DNA from: Planctomycetota bacterium | GTDB taxonomy: Bacteria; Planctomycetota; UBA1135; JADKAF01 | Assembly: GCA_016719295.1 (NCBI GenBank) | Contig: JADKAF010000001.1 | Coordinates: 3,038,001-3,102,000, forward strand | DNA: 64,000 bases | Direction: 5' to 3' | Shown here: positions 1-7,240 of the stretch, piece by piece | Numbering within the stretch: the stretch's first letter is position 1 | Layout: each line of letters begins with the position of its first letter | Notes under the pieces: model-generated | Seen by the model: the letters and a program-made list of their open reading frames with translations, nothing else | Databases searched by the model: none | What the model was told of the DNA's origin: nothing | Made by a program: the position numbers and the translations under genes

Positions 1-1
1 G

Positions 2-1660
2 CGCACGGCGGGCTCGCCCTGCAGCGTCGGCCTGGCCAACCTGAGCTTCTCGTCCTCGAGCGTGACGACCGATACCTATGACCTCTATGCGGCGCGCGGC
101 CGCGGGCTGGGTTGGAATGGAAATGGCCTCGCGCTGATCGAGGCGAGCGGGACGTTCCACAGCGGCGATCTGCGCCTCGATCTCTCGACGCCTTGCACGG
201 AGATCGGCTTCGGCCTCGGCGACTATGCCGGCAGCCTGATCCTCGACTTCTATCGCGGCGCGAACCTGCTCTCGACCTTCACCACGTCGACGTTCGGCAG
301 CACGCCGGTGCAGCGCTTTCGCATGAGCGGCAACAGCTTCGACCGCGTCGAGCTGCGCCGCGTCGGCGCGGATGGCTTCGTCATCACCGAGCTTCTGGTC
401 GAGACCGGTGTCGAAGTCACCGAGATGCCGTTCTTCCCCGGCCTGCACAGCACGATCGACATGGACGCGGTCGGCGCAGCCGGCGCGACGAGCCTCGCCG
501 CGCTGAACGCCGCAGGCACGCCCATGCCGGCGAACCTCCGCAACGTCGTGCTGAGCGCGAACGGTCAGCCGCTCTCGGTCTACGACGTGAATACCACGCT
601 GGGCCGCGCGCTCGCGCGGAACGCCAACAACCAGATCGCGCTGGTGAACCCGCCGAGCGGCGTCTATCAACCCTTCAACGCGCGCTTCGACCTCGCGCGC
701 TGCAGCGCGTTCGGCCTCTCGATCGGCGACTGGCAGGGGGCCTTCGCGCTCGAGTTCTATGACGGCAGCACGCTGCTGGAGACGGTGATCACCGGCAACA
801 CCAGCTCCGCGAGCCCGCGCTACTTCTACATGAGCGGGGCCACCTTCGATCGCGTCGACGTGCATGCGCTCGATCCGAATGCGCGCTGGGTGATCCCTGC
901 GATCTACGTGCAGACCGGCGCCAACGATTGCTGTGACGCGATCCCGGTCTTCGCGGGCACGAGCGCCACCTACGACACGCGCGGCGCCTCGAGCTCGCAG
1001 CCGCCCTGGCCGTGCGGTCAGGGTGCGAACGACATCTGGTTCCGCTACCTCGCCCCCTGCTCGGGCAACGCGCGCTTCGAGACCTGCAACCTCGCGAGCT
1101 TCGACACCGTGATGCAGATCTTCACCGGCCCTTGCTCCAACCTGAGCACGCTGGCCTGCAACGACGATAGCTGCGCGCTCAACGGCTCGCGGATCGACCT
1201 CGCCGTAGAGATGGGGCGCGCGTATCTCGTGCGCATCGGCGGGTTCGCCGGCAACACGGGCGCCGTCGCTCTGCGAATCACGGAGACCCCGAGCGGCATC
1301 GGCAGCTTCTACGGCATCGGCTCGAGCTGCGGCAACGTCGGCCTGCAGGCGAGCGGCACTCCCGCCCTCGGCGGCTCCGTGCACTACGCGCTGACCAACG
1401 TCGAGGGCCTGCCGTTCCTCTTCCTCGGCCTCTCGCAGATCAACTTCCCGCTCTGCTCGGCGGGCTGCTCGCTGCGCGTGCTCCCCGATCTCGCGAGCTT
1501 GCAGACCGGGAGCCTCCAGGCCGCGATCCCCTGCGACCCGCTGCTCGTCGGCGCGGTCTTCTTCGTGCAAGGCGTCGACTACGGCGGGAGCGCGGGCTGC
1601 AGCGCGGGTGCGCCGGCGCAGCTCAGCACGACGCAGCTCATCCTGACGACGATCGGCTGA
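2..1660 (+). CDS. Secreted protein with planctomycete C-terminal module (5' partial)
   Basis: The reading frame is open from the first bases of the window, so the start and any signal peptide lie upstream; the GTG at 62 is internal. The visible 553 residues contain two similar beta-rich segments of about 130 residues, each with a phrase like GDYAGSLILDFY or GDWQGAFALEFY, so the region looks duplicated. A middle segment with paired cysteines (CSGNARFETCN, CNDDSCALNG) resembles the pre-peptidase C-terminal type beta-sandwich. The last 115 residues form a module starting FYGIGSSCG and containing LFLGLSQINFPL, also seen at the C-terminus of the gene at 32548. Probably exported. No catalytic motif is visible. 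The 3' end overlaps the convergent permease gene by 23 bases. Confidence 0.75.
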   Translation, partial: RTAGSPCSVGLANLSFSSSSVTTDTYDLYAARGRGLGWNGNGLALIEASGTFHSGDLRLDLSTPCTEIGFGLGDYAGSLILDFYRGANLLSTFTTSTFGSTPVQRFRMSGNSFDRVELRRVGADGFVITELLVETGVEVTEMPFFPGLHSTIDMDAVGAAGATSLAALNAAGTPMPANLRNVVLSANGQPLSVYDVNTTLGRALARNANNQIALVNPPSGVYQPFNARFDLARCSAFGLSIGDWQGAFALEFYDGSTLLETVITGNTSSASPRYFYMSGATFDRVDVHALDPNARWVIPAIYVQTGANDCCDAIPVFAGTSATYDTRGASSSQPPWPCGQGANDIWFRYLAPCSGNARFETCNLASFDTVMQIFTGPCSNLSTLACNDDSCALNGSRIDLAVEMGRAYLVRIGGFAGNTGAVALRITETPSGIGSFYGIGSSCGNVGLQASGTPALGGSVHYALTNVEGLPFLFLGLSQINFPLCSAGCSLRVLPDLASLQTGSLQAAIPCDPLLVGAVFFVQGVDYGGSAGCSAGAPAQLSTTQLILTTIG

Positions 1661-2705
1661 GCACGAAACCGCACGCGGCGCCGGCGCCGAGCAGCGTCAG
1701 CGCCGCGAGCGCGATCGTCGGACCGAGGATCCAGTCGAGCGGGATCGCGACGGCGAAGCCGAGCGTCGTCGCAGTTCCCCCGCAGAGGCTCGCCAGCAGG
1801 AGCTGGCGGCCGAAGCTCGGCGCGAAGCGCCGCGCGGCGATCGTCGGCAGCACGAGCAATGCGAAAAGCACGATCGGCCCCGCGACGAGCACGCCGACGC
1901 CGATCACGACGCCGACCGCGACGGAGAAGCCGAGCTCCCAGAGTCGGACGCGCAGGCCGAGCACGCGCGCGCTCTCGCGATCCCAGCCGATCAGCATCAG
2001 CGGTCGGCGATAGATCGAGAGGAAGAGCGCGGCACCTCCGAAGAGCACGAGGAAGAGCGGGAAGTCGGCGCGCGCGATCTCGACGAGATCGCCGCGCACG
2101 ATGTGCTCCACGTGCTCGCGCCCGAGTCCGCTCTCGGCGACGAAGAGCAACGTCAGCGCGCTCGCAGCGGCGAAGAGCGCCGCGATGCGCGCGTCCGCGG
2201 AGAGCACGCCGCGCCGCCCGAGGAGCTGCAGCACGAGCAGGCCGAGGCCTGAGGAGAGCAGCGCCCAGGCGAGCTCGTAGCGCGGATCGGCATGGAAGAC
2301 CTCGTGCCCCATTCCCAGCGGAGCGTCGTGCGGCGCGTTCTCGATCGCGCTCGGTCCCGCAGCAGAGCCGACCACTCCGGCGAGCTGCTCGAGCTCGCTC
2401 TGCAGCTCCTCGGCCTCTGCCGGCAGAGCTTCGCGGTCGTGCGCTCCATGCGTGTGGCCGTGGTCGTCCAGGAACCAAGGCGCGATCCACGGCGCGCAGA
2501 AGATCCCACAGGCGATCCCCGCCATGCAGAGCTGCGGCAGCGCCAGCGCGAGCATCGTCATCCGGCGCAGCAGGAGATAGCTGCCGACGAGCGGACAGAC
2601 GAAGCCGAAGAGCAGCGCGGCGAAGAAGACCTGCGGAAAGCGCTGCGCGTACTCCCAAGCACTGAGCGAGCTCTCGCTCGCGAGCAGCAGATGCCAAGTG
2701 TTCAT
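1638..2705 (-). CDS. ABC-3 family metal ion permease (ZnuB/MntB-like)
   Basis: Inner-membrane permease of a zinc/manganese-type ABC importer. The 355-residue protein has about eight hydrophobic segments and the usual ABC-3 landmarks: an early helix ending in LVGSYLLLRRMTMLALALPQ and a late VLVAGPIVLFALLVLPTIAA segment. Between helices 2 and 3 there is an unusually long hydrophilic loop (about residues 62-115) that starts with a histidine-rich stretch (DDHGHTHGAHD) and could bind the metal. The ATG overlaps the stop of the ATPase gene (ATGA, 2702-2705), so translation is coupled. It is the last gene of the minus-strand operon from 6269 and overlaps the convergent upstream gene. Zinc is the most likely substrate given the His-rich partners; manganese or iron cannot be excluded. 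Confidence 0.9.
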   Translation of the reverse strand: MNTWHLLLASESSLSAWEYAQRFPQVFFAALLFGFVCPLVGSYLLLRRMTMLALALPQLCMAGIACGIFCAPWIAPWFLDDHGHTHGAHDREALPAEAEELQSELEQLAGVVGSAAGPSAIENAPHDAPLGMGHEVFHADPRYELAWALLSSGLGLLVLQLLGRRGVLSADARIAALFAAASALTLLFVAESGLGREHVEHIVRGDLVEIARADFPLFLVLFGGAALFLSIYRRPLMLIGWDRESARVLGLRVRLWELGFSVAVGVVIGVGVLVAGPIVLFALLVLPTIAARRFAPSFGRQLLLASLCGGTATTLGFAVAIPLDWILGPTIALAALTLLGAGAACGFVLSRSSSG

Positions 2706-3385
2706 CGCGGCTCCTCCGTGCGCGCCGGCACTCCCCGCTCGACTTCGCGCAACGCGCCGTGGCGCAAGGCGAAGAGCCGGTCCACGCTGGCTTCGAGCGC
2801 CTCGCGCTGATGGGAGACGACCGCGATGCAGAGCCCGCGCTCGCGCGCGAGGCGCTGCAGGAGCTCCAAGATGTGCGCGCTGCTCTCCTCGTCGACGCCG
2901 CTCGTGGGCTCGTCGAGGAGCAGCGCTTCCGGCTCGCCGGCGAGGGCGCGCGCGAGCAGCACGCGCTGCCGCTGCCCGCCGGAGAGCTCCGAGAACGAGC
3001 GGCAGCGCAGATCGTCCAGGCCGAGCTCGCGGAGCGCGGCACGCGCTCGCTCGCGCGCCGCACGCGGCAGGCGCCCCCAGAGGTCGAGGCGATCGTAGGC
3101 CCCGGTCTCGACGACGTCCTGCACGCGGAGCGGCCAAGCCGCATCGAGGGTCTCGCGCTGCGGGACGTAGCGCAGGCGCTGCACGTGTTGCACGCGGGTT
3201 CCCGCGAGAGCGACGAGCGAGCCGAGGAGGCCGCGCAGCAAGGTCGTCTTGCCCGCGCCGTTCGGCCCGACGAGGCCGTAGCAGATCCCGCGCTCGAGCT
3301 CGAGATCGATCCCCTGCAGCACGGCGCGTCCCTCGTAGCCGAAGGACGCGCCGCGGAGCTCGAGCGCGAGACTGGGCGAGCTCAC
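2702..3385 (-). CDS. ABC transporter ATP-binding protein (ZnuC-like)
   Basis: ATPase of the metal importer, cytoplasmic face. 227 residues, normal for the family. Walker A GPNGAGKTT is at residues 40-48, the signature LSGGQRQR follows, Walker B is LLLDEPTSGVD, and the H-loop is in AVVSHQRE. The GTG start at 3385 overlaps the stop of the binding-protein gene (GTGA, 3382-3385); the conserved fold begins within ten residues of it. The gene overlaps the permease gene by four bases. The gene order of binding protein, ATPase and permease, with both junctions overlapping, argues for one transcript and one complex. Confidence 0.93.
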   Translation of the reverse strand: MSSPSLALELRGASFGYEGRAVLQGIDLELERGICYGLVGPNGAGKTTLLRGLLGSLVALAGTRVQHVQRLRYVPQRETLDAAWPLRVQDVVETGAYDRLDLWGRLPRAARERARAALRELGLDDLRCRSFSELSGGQRQRVLLARALAGEPEALLLDEPTSGVDEESSAHILELLQRLARERGLCIAVVSHQREALEASVDRLFALRHGALREVERGVPARTEEPR

Positions 3386-4344
3386 TCGCCGTCCTTCTTC
3401 GAAGCCGCTTCCTTCGGCGGCAGCTCCGTCGGCAAGTCGAAGGCGCGCAGCAGCGTCTTCAGGTTGTAGTCGACCATCGCGAGGTAGCTCGACGCCTCGG
3501 GGACGCCGTTCACGTAGAGCGAGGTCGTGACCACCTTGCAGCCCGTCTCCTCGGCGATCGAACCGGGCATACGCGCCGCGTAGTAGTGGCCCGCCGCGAC
3601 CACCTTCACTTGGCGCTCCTTCATGAGCTCGATCAGCCGCGCGACGTGTGGTCCCGTCGGCGGGATGCCGACTCTGGGCTCGACGGTGCCGACGACGACG
3701 AAGCCGTAGCGATCGGCGAGGTAGGAGAGGTCGCGGTGGAAGGTGATGAGCTCCTTCCCCTTCAGCGGCTTCGCGAGCTCGGCCCACTCTTCGATCTTGG
3801 CCTTCAGCTTCGCGCTGTACGCCGCGAAGCGCTGCTTGAAGTAGTCCTCCTTCTCGGGGCGCACGCGGATCAAGCCCGTCGCCACGTTGATCACGAGCTG
3901 GCGCCCGCGCAGCGGATCGATGTTGAAGTGCGGGTTGCCGCGCGGATGGAGGTTCCCGAGCGAGCGATTCAGCGAGTCCGGCACCTCGAGGGGCGTGATC
4001 TTCCAGGCGCCGTTCACGAAGCCGGGCTTGCCCGGCTGAATGCGCGGGTTCCGGCACTGCTCGAGCAGGGCGGGAACCCACGCTTCCTCGGCGTCGAGGC
4101 CGAGCTGGAAGAAGACATCGGCCCGCTGGAGCCGGACGAGGAAGGTCGGACGCACGGGGACGTTGTGGAGGTCCTCGGCGCCCGTGGCCAAGGACTCCAC
4201 CGTGACCTCGTCTCCGCCGATCTCGCGCACGAAGTCCGCGAGGTCGGGGATGGTGGTGACGCAGTGCAGCTTCTCGGCCTGCGACCAGGTCGTCGCCGCA
4301 CAGAGCGCGAGTGTAATCAGCGCGCGAAAGGCAGTGCTCAGCAT
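3382..4344 (-). CDS. Metal ABC transporter substrate-binding protein (ZnuA-like, SBP_bac_9)
   Basis: Periplasmic binding protein that captures the metal for the permease. A signal peptide (residues 1 to about 23, ending near TTWSQA) precedes the mature protein. Cluster A-I landmarks are present: VTTIPDLADFVREIGGD near the N-terminus, DLHN, GNPHFNIDP and TFHRDLSYLADRYGF, which supply the usual histidine ligands. The long His/Asp-rich loop of many ZnuA proteins is missing, although the neighbouring proteins are His-rich. The ATG at 4344 was chosen because the signal sequence follows directly; a GTG five codons upstream is possible. It lies 11 bases downstream of the outer-membrane barrel gene and overlaps the ATPase gene. 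Confidence 0.9.
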   Translation of the reverse strand: MLSTAFRALITLALCAATTWSQAEKLHCVTTIPDLADFVREIGGDEVTVESLATGAEDLHNVPVRPTFLVRLQRADVFFQLGLDAEEAWVPALLEQCRNPRIQPGKPGFVNGAWKITPLEVPDSLNRSLGNLHPRGNPHFNIDPLRGRQLVINVATGLIRVRPEKEDYFKQRFAAYSAKLKAKIEEWAELAKPLKGKELITFHRDLSYLADRYGFVVVGTVEPRVGIPPTGPHVARLIELMKERQVKVVAAGHYYAARMPGSIAEETGCKVVTTSLYVNGVPEASSYLAMVDYNLKTLLRAFDLPTELPPKEAASKKDGE

Positions 4345-4355
4345 GGCATTCGTCC

Positions 4356-5816
4356 TCACCAGCTCAGGCCGTGGTTGTGGGAGCCGAGCACGACGGTCCA
4401 CTGCAGGAAGACCGCGTGGAAGTCCTGCTGGTAGCGCGCGCCGTCGAAGGGATCCGTGTCCGAGTACTGGTACTGCAAGCGCAAGCGATGCGTCTCGCTG
4501 GGATACCAGTTCAGGAACGCGGAGTACTGATAGAGCTTCTGGTCGTTGTCGGTGGAGCTCTGCGACCAGTCGAAGGCGACACCGGCGCCCCACTGGAGGT
4601 GGAAGCGGTTCTCGTACCAGGAGTAGCCGCCGAAGCTCGACTCGTCGAAGCGAGTGTCCGTCGCTTCGTCGACGAAGCGCCCTTGCAGCGCGAAGACCGC
4701 CGTCGTGAAGGTGAAGCCCGTGCCCTGCGGCGTGTTCCGCTGCAGGCTGAGGTCCAGCTCCTCGATCAGCTTCCGCGTGTCGTGCGCCACCGTCTCCTCC
4801 GGCGGGCCGGGATCGAGCTCGAACTCGCGCAGGCGCGGGGCGTAGAAGACCGACCCGCCGATCGTCAGGCGATCGTCCTGTGAGAGGTCCGTGTTCCAGG
4901 CGACACGGGCGGTGTAGGCGAGGTCCTCGAAGCCGCGGCTGCCGAACGGCTCGGCCTCGTCGTCGTCGTGGTGCTCGCCGCCCGCCTCGGTGTGATTGTG
5001 CCCCTCGACGCTGCTCGCGACGCCGAGCGAGAAGCGCAGCGGGGAGTCCCCCACCGGGAACCAGTCGTGGTACTCGATGCCGTTCCCGAGTGAATTCCCG
5101 CCGAACATCTCGATCTTCACGGCGGGCTGCTGCACGAAGGCGTATTCGTGCTCGTGCTGGCGGTTCAGCGGATCGAGGTCGAGGAAGTAGCGCCCGGCCT
5201 TGAAGCGGCCGTTCGAGTACTCGGCGATGCGAGCCAGGTCGAAGATGCCGGCGAACTCCGCGACGTGGGCCTCTTCCTCCTCGAACTCGAAGACCGCGTA
5301 GGCGCGGGCATACGGATCGAGCTCGGCGGCCATGCCGATCTCGCCGACGCGGAAGCGGAGCTGGTCGTAGTCCTCCCAGCTATCGTCGAGCGTGCTGGCG
5401 CTCGCGGAGAAGTCGAGCACCGCGCTGATCGACGGGTTGAAGAAGTCGTCGAAGCGCGTGGTCTGGCTGAGTCGCGTGCGCGCCGGATCGTCGGATTGGA
5501 GCAGGGCTTGATCCAGCTCGGCGAGCGCATCGTCGAGCTCGCTCGCGGCGTCTTGCTCGCCCTTCGCGTCGCCGGCGGCACCGGCAGGTGAACGCTCCTT
5601 CATCTGGCGCTCGAGCTCGGAGATGCGCGCTTCGTAGCCCGCGCGCATCCGCTCCATCTCTTCGCGGATCTTCCGCAGCTCGTCCTCTAGCACGCCCTCG
5701 GCGGGCGCCTCTTGGGCGGCGAGGGGCGAGAGCAGCATCGAATGCAGCGCTGCCAGGCCCACGACACAACGCCACCCGGCGGCCAGGACGCGGCCGCTCG
5801 TACGATGAGGACGCAT
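4356..5816 (-). CDS. Outer-membrane beta-barrel protein with coiled coil and His-rich loop
   Basis: 486 residues: a signal peptide (cleavage likely after SPLAAQ), a charged coiled coil (about residues 40-75, EEMERMRAGYEARISELERQ-like), then a barrel of alternating aromatic/polar strands that ends in a final strand with HAVFLQWTVVLG. A surface-loop-like segment near residue 275 is very rich in His and acidic residues (GHNHTEAGGEHHDDDEAE). Its position in the metal-importer operon, 11 bases from the binding protein, suggests it is the outer-membrane entry route for the same ion. It shows no TonB box or plug domain, so it looks like a porin rather than a TonB-dependent receptor. The assignment is by architecture and context, not by a named family. 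Confidence 0.75.
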   Translation of the reverse strand: MRPHRTSGRVLAAGWRCVVGLAALHSMLLSPLAAQEAPAEGVLEDELRKIREEMERMRAGYEARISELERQMKERSPAGAAGDAKGEQDAASELDDALAELDQALLQSDDPARTRLSQTTRFDDFFNPSISAVLDFSASASTLDDSWEDYDQLRFRVGEIGMAAELDPYARAYAVFEFEEEEAHVAEFAGIFDLARIAEYSNGRFKAGRYFLDLDPLNRQHEHEYAFVQQPAVKIEMFGGNSLGNGIEYHDWFPVGDSPLRFSLGVASSVEGHNHTEAGGEHHDDDEAEPFGSRGFEDLAYTARVAWNTDLSQDDRLTIGGSVFYAPRLREFELDPGPPEETVAHDTRKLIEELDLSLQRNTPQGTGFTFTTAVFALQGRFVDEATDTRFDESSFGGYSWYENRFHLQWGAGVAFDWSQSSTDNDQKLYQYSAFLNWYPSETHRLRLQYQYSDTDPFDGARYQQDFHAVFLQWTVVLGSHNHGLSW

Positions 5817-5864
5817 GGGTCCCTCCTCGCGGGTTCTCGGTGAGGATCGAAAGGAAACGCTCGA

Positions 5865-6269
5865 TCAGCCGAGAAGCGGGGGCGCTCTAGCGGCGCGCGG
5901 ACGTGCGTGGATGGCCCGCGGCTCCGAGGCGGGCGGCGCAGAGACCGGCGGAACCAGCGCCTCGAGGACCTCGCCGAGGGCGAGCTCAGGCACGGCCTGC
6001 GCCGTGCCGTGGACTACGCGGCAGACGCCGCAGTGGTCCGGGCAATGCTCGTGATCCTCTTCGGCGGGGCGCGGCGCATCGCCAGGCGCCGGCTCTCGCT
6101 CCGCCGGGGCGTGGTCGTGAGCGCAGCAGCTCCCCGGCTCGGGGCTCGGCGCGCGATGCTCCCCGACGCAGTCCGTGCAGGCCCCCGCGGGCAGCACTTG
6201 GTGCAGCCCGGGACCGAGCACGAAGGCCAGCGCGTAGAGCGCCAGCGAGAGGAACGCGCGGAAGCGCAT
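5865..6269 (-). CDS. Small exported Cys/His-rich protein heading the metal uptake operon
   Basis: 134 residues. A hydrophobic N-terminus (FLSLALYALAFVLGPGLHQ) acts as signal peptide or anchor. It is followed by a dense set of possible metal ligands: CTDCVGEH, CCAHDHAP, and EDHEHCPDHCGVCRVVHG at about residues 70-90. The C-terminal third is proline- and alanine-rich. I do not recognise a named family. As the first gene of the operon it may be a periplasmic metal scavenger, chaperone or sensor. The upstream 46 bases contain no recognisable Zur/Fur box. The gene is 48 bases upstream of the outer-membrane protein. Confidence 0.65.
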   Translation of the reverse strand: MRFRAFLSLALYALAFVLGPGLHQVLPAGACTDCVGEHRAPSPEPGSCCAHDHAPAEREPAPGDAPRPAEEDHEHCPDHCGVCRVVHGTAQAVPELALGEVLEALVPPVSAPPASEPRAIHARPRAARAPPLLG

Positions 6270-6315
6270 CGGCGAGACGAGACTCCGACGAAAAGGGCAG
6301 CTAGGCTACGCAAGC

Positions 6316-6441
6316 ATGTCTGCGATCACAAGCAAGGGCCTCAAGGCGGCGATGGAGACTTTCCTCTTCACTCTGGCGTTCCTCGCGGTGTATGTGGTGC
6401 TGATGCGCTTCGTCCTGCCGCGCTTCGGCGTCTCGACCTGA
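6316..6441 (+). CDS. 41-residue single-pass membrane protein
   Basis: A short ORF from ATG 6316 to TGA 6441. It encodes a basic N-terminus (MSAITSKGLKAAMET), one strongly hydrophobic helix (FLFTLAFLAVYVVLM) and a short basic tail (RFVLPRFGVST). The start is 46 bases from the divergent Cys/His-rich gene, so it could share that intergenic promoter region. The composition is far from random for this 70% GC DNA, which favours a real gene, but there is no family assignment. It is followed 110 bases later by the P-loop gene. Confidence 0.5.
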   Translation: MSAITSKGLKAAMETFLFTLAFLAVYVVLMRFVLPRFGVST

Positions 6442-6551
6442 ATGAGCGGCGCCTGCGCGGTGGAGCCGCGCACTCAGCAAGCCGCACCGCAGGAGCGCGA
6501 GGTAGGCGTTCCGCCCCTCTCCACCACCGAGAAAGACACTCCCGAAGCTCG

Positions 6552-7124
6552 ATGAGCACGCAGGGCCGCTGGATCGTGATCACCGGAGGCCCCTACTCCG
6601 GCAAGACCTCGCTGCTGGAGCGCCTCGCCGCGCGCGGCTTCCGCACCTTGCCCGAAGCCGCGATTCGAGTGATCGACGCGCTGAACGCCGAGCTCGGCGT
6701 CGAGGGCCAACGCGCTTGGCGCCTCGCTCACGCGGTCGAGTTCCAAGATCGGGTCGCGCGCGAGCAGGAGGCGCAAGAGCGAGTCGTTGCGCTCGGCGCG
6801 GGCGAAGTCCTCTTCGCCGATCGCGGCCTTCCCGACTCCATCGGCTACTGCCGCTACAAGGGCGTCGAGCCGCCGCGCTGGCTGCTGGAGGCGACGCGCC
6901 CGAAGCGCTATACCGCGGTCCTCCTGCTCGATACCCTCTCCACCTTCGATCGCCGCCTGAGCTCGGGCCGCACGAGCACCTACGAAGACTCGCTGCGCAT
7001 CCGCGATCACCTGCGCGCGACCTACGAAGAGCTCGGCTACCCCGTCCTCTCCGTCCCCGAGCTCCCGATCGGCGAGCGCGACTCCTTCGCCCTCCGCCTC
7101 CTCGGCCTCACCGGCGCGCGCTGA
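6552..7124 (+). CDS. P-loop AAA-type NTPase / nucleotide kinase-like protein
   Basis: 190 residues. Begins MSTQGRWIVITGGPYSGKTS, with the P-loop GGPYSGKT at residues 12-19. FADRGLPDSIGYCRYKG resembles the Asp-Arg motif of the AAA_28/NadR-type kinase-like domain, and LLLDTLSTFDRR fits a Walker-B-like strand. Proteins of this class phosphorylate small molecules or act as uncharacterised ATPases; the substrate cannot be read from the sequence. The ATG at 6552 puts the P-loop at the expected distance from the N-terminus. Its stop codon falls inside the inverted-repeat element at 7123. Confidence 0.75.
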   Translation: MSTQGRWIVITGGPYSGKTSLLERLAARGFRTLPEAAIRVIDALNAELGVEGQRAWRLAHAVEFQDRVAREQEAQERVVALGAGEVLFADRGLPDSIGYCRYKGVEPPRWLLEATRPKRYTAVLLLDTLSTFDRRLSSGRTSTYEDSLRIRDHLRATYEELGYPVLSVPELPIGERDSFALRLLGLTGAR

Positions 7125-7240
7125 AACCGAACGTACGGTGCCAGAGCACGGTCTCAACGGCGTCAGCCGTTGAACCAACAACCTCACTCTCCGGTTGCTA
7201 ACCGGAGAAATTTGCTCTGGCACCGTACGTTCGGTTTCTA
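7123..7240. repeat. Palindromic element, copy 1, between convergent genes
   Basis: Outer arms 7123-7148 and 7213-7238 are perfect 26-base inverted repeats containing ACCGAACGTACGGT and GCCAGAGCA. Between them are two further perfect hairpins: 7155-7161 with 7166-7172 (loop GTCA) and 7189-7196 with 7200-7207 (loop GCT). The same outer arms and the CTCCGGTT hairpin form the element at 40616-40696. The stop codons of the genes on both sides lie in the outermost bases, so the element fills the whole convergent gap and probably acts as a two-way terminator. It looks like a REP/MITE-like mobile palindrome; no transposase is present. Confidence 0.85.

Noticed and set aside
7123..7240. Complete insertion sequence
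   Set aside because: Inverted repeats are present, but only about 65 bases lie between the arms and no transposase or target duplication was seen. A REP/MITE-like element fits better.
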